DNA of 5,805 bases, from NCBI GenBank assembly GCA_934630995.1, contig CAKTXU010000136.1:1-5805 (forward strand), given 5' to 3'. The stretch comes from an uncultured Eubacteriales bacterium (GTDB taxonomy: Bacteria > Bacillota > Clostridia > Oscillospirales > Acutalibacteraceae). Shown piece by piece: positions 1 to 3,500 of this stretch. The notes under the pieces are model-generated. The model searched no databases, was not told where the DNA came from, and saw only the letters and a program-made list of their open reading frames with translations. Position numbers and translations under genes: made by a program. Each line of letters starts with the position of its first letter. The stretch's first letter is position 1.

Positions 1-72
1 GCCGATTCCACCGCCCGCTCCAGCGGCGCCGATGAGCATGATGATACACGCCCATATGGGTAGGTTAATCAT
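1..72 (-). CDS. Start of a small hydrophobic, glycine-rich protein (3' end outside window)
   Basis: Twenty-four codons are visible and the frame is open to the window edge. The sequence starts MINLPIWACIIMLIGAAG and continues AGGGIG. Residues 3-17 are hydrophobic and would form a membrane segment or signal anchor, followed by a flexible Gly/Ala stretch. A consensus ribosome site precedes the ATG. The family cannot be judged from this piece; small membrane proteins of this kind are common between phage replication and packaging genes. Confidence 0.65.
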   Translation of the reverse strand, partial: MINLPIWACIIMLIGAAGAGGGIG

Positions 73-78
73 GGTTGT

Positions 79-85
79 CCTCCTT
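79..85 (-). promoter_or_regulatory. Strong ribosome binding site for the gene leaving the window
   Basis: AAGGAGG lies 6 bases before the ATG at 72, in the 36-base gap after the stop of the 164-residue gene. It supports the short edge reading frame as a real gene start. Confidence 0.75.
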
Positions 86-108
86 GCGCCATATACTATT
101 CCAAAAGC

Positions 109-603
109 TCATTTTTCCCGCTCCTCCTTATCGATTAAATCTGCCGCAATCCTCAGCAACGATGTCTTGCCCAACATTTGCAACACGCCGTTGTCGTGGT
201 CCCCGTTGGCCAGCGCGAGCAGTGCCGATGCAATGTCTGTTGCAGTAAGCGCTCTCGGCGCACGCAGCTCACAATCATTGGTACACCTCTTGCTACATTC
301 AGCGTCGGAAAATTTGCGGTTTGTCATCTCCTGCCCCTCCACTGAATTAAGCCAATCTAATATTTGAGCCTCACCATAGCCGTGGCAAAATGTAATCGAT
401 AACTCTTTTGCCATTACTTCTGCGCTGGCTGTGATTCGTTCAAAATTTGTCAGCCACTTTTCCCGCTGCTCTCGGAGAGCATCCAGCGCCATACTGATGC
501 CTATCGCATATTCTGGGGATGTGCCCGTCTGGTTTGTGTGCTCAAGCACCATCTCTACCGCCTCGATTGCCTTATCAATAGGCATGGTTACTTTATTTGT
601 CAT
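109..603 (-). CDS. Hypothetical phage protein, 164 residues
   Basis: Not recognised as a known family. The start at 603 has GGAGG six bases upstream and overlaps the end of the alanine-rich gene by 11 bases, so it is very probably translated. Residues 8-50 are predicted helical (AIEAVEMVLEH ... YAIGISMALDALREQREKW), a pattern seen in small phage proteins of unknown role. Next comes CHGYGEAQILDWLNSVEGQE (73-92). After an internal Met at 93, the sequence reads MTNRKFSDAECSKRCTNDCE, with cysteines at 103, 107 and 111 (CxxxCxxxC), and then a helical DIASALLALANGDHDNG segment and a charged IDKEEREK end. The second part reads like a separate small protein, and a strong ribosome site precedes Met 93. 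The gene appears lower in GC than its neighbours. It has no membrane segment or signal peptide. Confidence 0.8.
   Translation of the reverse strand: MTNKVTMPIDKAIEAVEMVLEHTNQTGTSPEYAIGISMALDALREQREKWLTNFERITASAEVMAKELSITFCHGYGEAQILDWLNSVEGQEMTNRKFSDAECSKRCTNDCELRAPRALTATDIASALLALANGDHDNGVLQMLGKTSLLRIAADLIDKEEREK
328..340 (-). promoter_or_regulatory. Internal ribosome binding site before Met 93 of the 164-residue gene
   Basis: Inside the coding sequence, GGAGG (340-336) lies 8 bases before an in-frame ATG at 327-325, with a second GGAG close by. Initiation there would give a 72-residue protein starting MTNRKFSDAECS. Chance cannot be excluded because the bases also code for VEGQE. Confidence 0.45.
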
Positions 604-1276
604 GATATGCCTCCAACATCCGTATCAACTCATTGACTTGCGCGCTGATTGCAGCGTCCCGTGCGTCCCGTGCATCAGTCTCCGCGGCCCATGCGGCGTC
701 CTGTGCAGCCTGTGCGGCCTCTCGCGCGGCAGCCCGTACATCAATTTCCGCGGCCCATGCGGCGTCCTGCGCGGCCTGTGCGGCCTCTCGCGCGGCAGCC
801 CGTACATCAATTTCCGCGGCCCATGCGGCGTCCTGCGCGGCCCATGCGGCGTCCTGCGCGGCCCATGCGGCGTCCTGCGCGGCCCATGCGGCTGCCCGTG
901 CGACCCATACGGCGACCCATGCGGCGGCCCGTGCGCGCTCGAGTGCGGCGTCCGTTATCTCTCCTCGCAGCCATTGGCGTTTTGCCCTCACTGCCTCCAC
1001 GCTGCGCGGGTCTGGGTTGTCGATGAGTTTTAGCGCCTCGTCGGCGCACCAGCAGCCAAACTCGTGCAGCAGTTTTGCTGGGATTAAATCCTCTCTCAGT
1101 ACCACCCACAACCTGTCACCGGCAGGCACTCGGCGCAGCCTCAGTATGTCCAATGCGTTGGCCTTGCCGCCCAGCTTGTTTGAGTAATACTGTAGCCTCT
1201 TGCGCCCGGCCGCGCTGTGTGACCAGCACGGGTCATATAACAGTAGCTGGCTATATGTTATCGTCGGTAATTCCAT
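593..1276 (-). CDS. Alanine/tryptophan-repeat protein, Imm-5-like putative immunity family
   Basis: A 227-residue protein with two parts. Residues 1-115 are an ordinary-composition head; CADEALKLIDNPDPRS at 77-92 and AVRAKRQWLRGEIT at 95-108 resemble the conserved core of Imm-5-like putative immunity proteins, widespread in gut phages and bacteria, where a helix is followed by DPR, an A-rich helix and WxRGEI. Residues 116-207 are a low-complexity helix made of repeats: three exact AAWAAQD heptads (129-149), then two 22-residue units (150-171, 172-193), each starting AAWAAEIDVRAAAREAAQA, and a partial third. Tryptophans fall at 131, 138, 145, 152, 174 and 196. The last ~20 residues return to normal sequence. 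No signal peptide or membrane segment is evident. AAGGA lies 9 bases before the ATG, with GGAG closer in. It starts 29 bases after the helicase stop. The biochemical function is unknown; the family name does not prove an immunity role here. Confidence 0.85.
   Translation of the reverse strand: MELPTITYSQLLLYDPCWSHSAAGRKRLQYYSNKLGGKANALDILRLRRVPAGDRLWVVLREDLIPAKLLHEFGCWCADEALKLIDNPDPRSVEAVRAKRQWLRGEITDAALERARAAAWVAVWVARAAAWAAQDAAWAAQDAAWAAQDAAWAAEIDVRAAAREAAQAAQDAAWAAEIDVRAAAREAAQAAQDAAWAAETDARDARDAAISAQVNELIRMLEAYHDK
681..842. repeat. 66-bp tandem repeat, about 2.5 copies
   Basis: Copies at 681-746 and 747-812 differ at only two positions (704 and 707 in the first copy), both synonymous on the coding strand; a third partial copy matches for 30 bases at 813-842. 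The period is 22 codons, so copy changes keep the reading frame. It encodes the 22-residue units of the alanine-rich protein. Confidence 0.93.
815..935. repeat. 21-bp tandem repeat (3.7 copies) grading into degenerate 12-bp repeats
   Basis: Three exact copies of a 21-mer beginning gcggcccatgcg lie at 816-836, 837-857 and 858-878, followed by 14 matching bases to 892. They encode AAWAAQD heptads. Further along, three related 12-mers follow (900-911, 912-923, 924-935: gcgacccatacg, gcgacccatgcg, gcggcccgtgcg). All periods are multiples of three. The array overlaps the end of the 66-bp tract by shared sequence. Confidence 0.92.
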
Positions 1277-1305
1277 TCGACTCCATCCTTTCCGCGCGGT
1301 AATAT

Positions 1306-2709
1306 TCAGCGTGCGTCATAGATTTCGGCTCCCCGATTTAAATTCTTCACTCTACCGATGCGGGCTTTCAATGCCTGCATCAGGCCCTCCTGGGTATCGC
1401 CTTTATCCTGCAAGGCTGCCACGACGTCCTCGTCCACACCCCCCTGCGCCACTAGATGGTGGATGATTACCTTCTCGGTCTGTCCCTGCCGGTGCAGGCG
1501 CTTATTGGCCTGCTGGTACAGCTCCAGGCTCCAGTTCAACCCGAACCAGATCACATGATTCCCGCCAGCTTGCAGGTTCAACCCGTAAGCGCAGGAGGCC
1601 GGATGGGCCAGAAGGACGTCCACCTCACGACTGTTCCAGGCGGCCTCGTCCGCGGGGCCGGTCAACAGCCTTACGCGCAGATTTGTTTCCGCCAGTGCCG
1701 CCTCCAGCCGTGCCCGGTCATGCTGGAAATTGTAAAATGCCAGAACCGGCTGCCCCTGCAGGGCTTCCACCGTCTCCATGAAGGCCTCGATTTTACACCG
1801 ATGGACCTCTATCGGTTCCCGCTGATCGTCGTATACAGCCCCATTACACAGCTGCAGGAGCTTATTGGTCAGTACAGCCGCGCTGCCGGCGTCGATGGTA
1901 GAAGAGTCCACCTGCAGCAGCATCTCGGTTTCCAGCTTTTTATACAACGCCACGGCTTTGCCATCCAGCACCACCGGAATGTCGTTGTACACGCAGTCCG
2001 GTAGGCTGATGTAGTCCTCCGCTTTCATACTCACGCAGATGTCGCCGATCAGCTGCCGGATGGCGTTGTCGGCCCCCGGCTTCGGCGCGTAGCTGTAAAC
2101 CATATCCCTCCCCCGCTGATCAGGCTCAAAATAACGCTCCCGAAACTGCGTAATCTTTTTGCCCAGCCTCTCTCCCTCATCGAGAAGGTAGACCTGCGCC
2201 CAAAGATCCAGCAGCCCATTGGGTGCCGGGGTACCGGTCAGCAGCACCATCCGCCTGATGCTGTGACGCACCCAGGTCAAAGCCTTAAATCGTTTCGCCT
2301 GGTGGCTTTTAAAACTGCTGCTCTCGTCGATCACCACCATGTCAAACGGCCATGCGTTCCGGTAATACTCCACCAGCCATGACACATTTTCCCGGTTGAT
2401 AATCCAGATGTCCGCCGGCGTGTTCAGCGCCCGGATGCGCTTTTGGACGCTGCCCAGCGCCGATGCAAAGCGCAGTCCCTTCAAGTGGTCCCACTTGGCC
2501 GCCTCCTTCTGCCACGTCGCCTCGGCTACTTTTTTGGGGGCGATGATCAGCACCCGGCCGACCGCAAAACGGTTATACTGCAGTTCCTTGACCGCAGACA
2601 GAGTGATAACCGTCTTCCCCAGCCCCATATCCAAAAACAGCCCCATGGCCGGATCAGTCAACAGGCGGTCGATACAGTAGGCTTGATACGGATGAGGGAT
2701 AAATTGCAT
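1306..2709 (-). CDS. SNF2-type DEAD/DEAH-box helicase of phage
   Basis: A 467-residue superfamily 2 ATPase with both RecA-like lobes. Numbering from Met 2709: FIPHPYQ at 3-9 (Q-motif-like), Walker A DMGLGKT at 27-33, APKKV (motif Ia) near 57-61, Walker B DESS at 128-131 in place of DEAH, LTGTPAPN (motif III) at 157-164, and C-terminal lobe motifs GLNLQAGG (V) followed by QQANKRLHRQGQ (VI) at 399-410. The RxHRxGQ form of motif VI is diagnostic of the SNF2 group. It has no nuclease or chromo-like extension, as expected for the compact phage form. It probably translocates on double-stranded DNA and works with the VRR-NUC nuclease in replication-linked recombination or fork processing; substrate and partner are inferred from the pairing. 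Translation is likely coupled, because its start lies 56 bases inside the nuclease gene. An alternative start at 2718 adds three residues. Confidence 0.95.
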   Translation of the reverse strand: MQFIPHPYQAYCIDRLLTDPAMGLFLDMGLGKTVITLSAVKELQYNRFAVGRVLIIAPKKVAEATWQKEAAKWDHLKGLRFASALGSVQKRIRALNTPADIWIINRENVSWLVEYYRNAWPFDMVVIDESSSFKSHQAKRFKALTWVRHSIRRMVLLTGTPAPNGLLDLWAQVYLLDEGERLGKKITQFRERYFEPDQRGRDMVYSYAPKPGADNAIRQLIGDICVSMKAEDYISLPDCVYNDIPVVLDGKAVALYKKLETEMLLQVDSSTIDAGSAAVLTNKLLQLCNGAVYDDQREPIEVHRCKIEAFMETVEALQGQPVLAFYNFQHDRARLEAALAETNLRVRLLTGPADEAAWNSREVDVLLAHPASCAYGLNLQAGGNHVIWFGLNWSLELYQQANKRLHRQGQTEKVIIHHLVAQGGVDEDVVAALQDKGDTQEGLMQALKARIGRVKNLNRGAEIYDAR

Positions 2710-3013
2710 ATCGATCATTCCCTCCCCCGATAAAGTCGATGAAGATATCCACCTGCTCCCTGGACCATAGTACCCAGACCCGACTGCCCATCCGGACCAA
2801 TTCCGAGAAGCGCTTCTGCTGGGAAGGGGTCAGTCGGCCGCCTTTGCCTTTGGTCTCCACCAGTTCCTTTTGCCCTCCAGGGAAAACGCATATCCTGTCC
2901 GGCACTCCGTCATTCCCGGGGGACACCCACTTATATGCCTTCCCTCCAAGCGACCGCATCCGGTCCCGAAGGTAGGCCTCCACGGTTTTCTCACTTTCCA
3001 AATTTTGCGTCAT
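2654..3013 (-). CDS. VRR-NUC domain nuclease
   Basis: A 119-residue single-domain nuclease of the VRR-NUC group in the PD-(D/E)XK superfamily, the fold also found in FAN1 and in many phage Holliday-junction-type nucleases. The expected residues are present: E12 in the first helix, GVPDR at 36-40 with the metal-binding D39, ETK at 53-55 with catalytic E53 and K55, then GGRLTPSQQ at 58-66 with Q65. The length is normal for the stand-alone phage form. It sits directly before a SNF2 helicase, a pairing repeated in many Clostridia and Bacilli phages and usually read as a DNA recombination or branch-processing pair. The C-terminal 18-21 residues (about GNDRYAIYPSS onward) are coded in DNA shared with the start of the helicase gene and look less conserved than the core. 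Nuclease activity is inferred from motifs. Confidence 0.93.
   Translation of the reverse strand: MTQNLESEKTVEAYLRDRMRSLGGKAYKWVSPGNDGVPDRICVFPGGQKELVETKGKGGRLTPSQQKRFSELVRMGSRVWVLWSREQVDIFIDFIGGGNDRYAIYPSSVSSLLYRPPVD
2721..2725 (-). promoter_or_regulatory. Ribosome binding site with an ambiguous helicase start
   Basis: GGAGG on the minus strand is only 2 bases from the first ATG (2718) and 11 bases from the second in-frame ATG (2709). Two bases is too close for normal initiation and 11 is longer than ideal. The second start gives MQFIPHPYQ, the beginning usual for the family, so it is preferred here. Confidence 0.6.
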
Positions 3014-3015
3014 GC

Positions 3016-3222
3016 TCAAACCTCCAAATACCAAAAATGATTTGAGATGCCCCCGTCTATCTGGCGCCATGTATTCACCCAAATTTCGTGACGGGCGTCT
3101 TTAAGTTCCCGCCAAGTATATTCCGCCTTTCGGGCGGCCTCCCTGACATCGTCGCAATGGACGCACAGCCCAGAAGAAAGATATTCTCGCAGCCATAATG
3201 CACAACTAGGCAAATCGCTCAT
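3016..3222 (-). CDS. Small hypothetical protein, stand-alone winged-helix-like domain
   Basis: A 68-residue protein. The pattern WLREYL at 10-15, then DDVREAARKAEYTWRELKDA, then W near 53 and a C-terminal HFWYL resembles the small winged-helix domain found at the C-terminus of many phage and plasmid AAA-type ATPases, where a helix pair is followed by a (T/S)xxxLxxAR recognition helix and an aromatic-rich wing ending. The resemblance is from memory of that family, not a search. It would be a small nucleic-acid-binding protein, perhaps an accessory replication factor or regulator. C20-V-H-C23 forms a CxxC with C7 nearby; metal binding is possible but unproven. The ribosome site is weak and distant: a GAGAGAGG run ending 10 bases before the ATG, followed by a run of A's. 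The TGA stop is two bases from the VRR-NUC start and this gene's 3' end carries the nuclease's ribosome binding site, so the two are probably translationally coupled. Confidence 0.75.
   Translation of the reverse strand: MSDLPSCALWLREYLSSGLCVHCDDVREAARKAEYTWRELKDARHEIWVNTWRQIDGGISNHFWYLEV
3021..3025 (-). promoter_or_regulatory. Ribosome binding site fixing the VRR-NUC start
   Basis: GGAGG lies 7 bases before the ATG at 3013. An in-frame ATG further upstream at 3082 has no such site and lies deep in the preceding gene, so 3013 is the better start. Confidence 0.8.
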
Positions 3223-3259
3223 TTTTTTTGCGCCTCTCTCCCGTTTTACGAAGTTCCCT

Positions 3260-3273
3260 ATATACGCGTATAT
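3260..3273. promoter_or_regulatory. 14-bp perfect palindrome, likely operator
   Basis: The sequence atatacgcgtatat is fully self-complementary, with a GC core inside AT arms. It lies 37 bases upstream of the start codon of the 68-residue gene and downstream of the proposed promoter. A perfect 14-bp palindrome is typical of a dimeric helix-turn-helix repressor site. Its position would allow transcript blocking. The binding protein is unknown. Confidence 0.4.
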
Positions 3274-3281
3274 GACCTGTA

Positions 3282-3317
3282 ATTAGGCGTTTTAGGTAAT
3301 TTAGGTAAATTAGGTAT
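3282..3317. repeat. Four phased 9-bp direct repeats (iteron-like)
   Basis: Four consecutive 9-mers follow without spacing: attaggcgt, tttaggtaa, tttaggtaa, attaggtat. TTAGG is invariant at the same place in all four and the middle two are identical. The last copy runs into an inverted pair, aggta (3312-3316) and tacct (3328-3332), separated by an 11-bp AT tract. Such arrays beside a replication gene commonly bind initiators or repressors; here the role is inferred. Confidence 0.55.
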
Positions 3318-3333
3318 ATATATAAAGTACCTA

Positions 3334-3361
3334 TTTATAAATCATTTAGAAAAGAATGTAA
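3334..3361 (-). promoter_or_regulatory. Possible sigma-70-type promoter for the downstream gene run
   Basis: Read on the minus strand, TTACAT (3361-3356) is followed after 16 bases by TATAAA (3339-3334). These match the -35 consensus at 4 of 6 and the -10 consensus at 5 of 6. Transcription would start near 3327 and give a leader of roughly 105 bases before the 68-residue gene, with the 9-bp repeats and the 14-bp palindrome inside that leader. In such AT-rich DNA chance matches are common, so this is a candidate only. Confidence 0.35.
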
Positions 3362-3500
3362 CCTTTGTATACAATATAGCCTTAGGCCGCATGACTACTC
3401 AATTTTTCGGATTACATGCCCCTGTTACATCCCCGCTACATTGAAAAATCATTGTAAACCTACCCGTTATAGGCTACATCATTGCACCTCTCATTGTAGC
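3355..3500. repeat. Cluster of (C/T)TACAT / (C/T)TACAAT boxes
   Basis: Short related boxes recur in both orientations. On the plus strand ttacat lies at 3412-3417 and 3425-3430, and ctacat at 3436-3441 and 3474-3479. Inverted forms are atgtaa at 3356-3361, attgtaa at 3451-3457 and attgtag at 3493-3499. The cluster spans the gap and runs over the last ~13 codons of the VapE gene, which is why its C-terminal tail looks atypical. Binding by an initiator or a repressor is inferred; the boxes themselves are seen directly. Confidence 0.5.
3365..3374. promoter_or_regulatory. 10-bp perfect palindrome, possible operator
   Basis: The sequence ttgtatacaa is a perfect palindrome just upstream of the proposed -35 element of the downstream operon. 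It could be a dimeric repressor site, but a 10-bp AT-rich palindrome in an AT-rich stretch may also be chance. Confidence 0.3.

Larger units (their letters stand above)
3223..3459. other. AT-rich intergenic region, candidate origin or control region
   Basis: This is the only sizeable non-coding stretch in the window and it separates the VapE gene from the 68-residue gene. It is strongly AT-rich at 3281-3380, while the flanking genes are GC-rich. It holds four phased 9-bp repeats, a 14-bp and a 10-bp perfect palindrome, several (C/T)TACAT boxes and a possible minus-strand promoter, each listed separately. Open frames inside it are trivial, the longest seen being a 16-codon frame on the minus strand. 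No convincing intrinsic terminator follows the VapE stop: there is a weak hairpin (acattga / tcattgt around four A's, one mismatch) but no GC-rich stem with a T-run. Iteron-like repeats beside a replication gene and an easily melted tract suggest an origin; dense operator control of the downstream genes is the main alternative. Confidence 0.6.

Noticed and set aside
681..892. Possible CRISPR array
   Set aside because: The repeats are directly contiguous with no unique spacers, are in frame with a protein gene and have no neighbouring cas genes.
431..1187. Long plus-strand open frames across the repeat region (proline/cysteine-rich or alanine/serine-rich translations)
   Set aside because: They are antisense to the repeat gene. 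The GC-rich, stop-poor repeats of period divisible by three keep several frames open, and the translations are low-complexity with no family resemblance.
1456..2004. 182-codon plus-strand open frame
   Set aside because: Antisense to the SNF2 helicase gene; composition is that of a shadow frame.
3014..3082. N-terminally extended VRR-NUC starting at 3082
   Set aside because: The added residues overlap the upstream gene in another frame, and the ATG at 3013 has a well-spaced GGAGG.
3441..3457. Intrinsic terminator after VapE
   Set aside because: The hairpin acattga/tcattgt is AT-rich, has a mismatch and is not followed by a convincing T-run on the minus strand.
3223..3459. Small peptide genes in the AT-rich gap
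   Set aside because: Only very short frames (up to about 16 codons) are present and none has a ribosome site.
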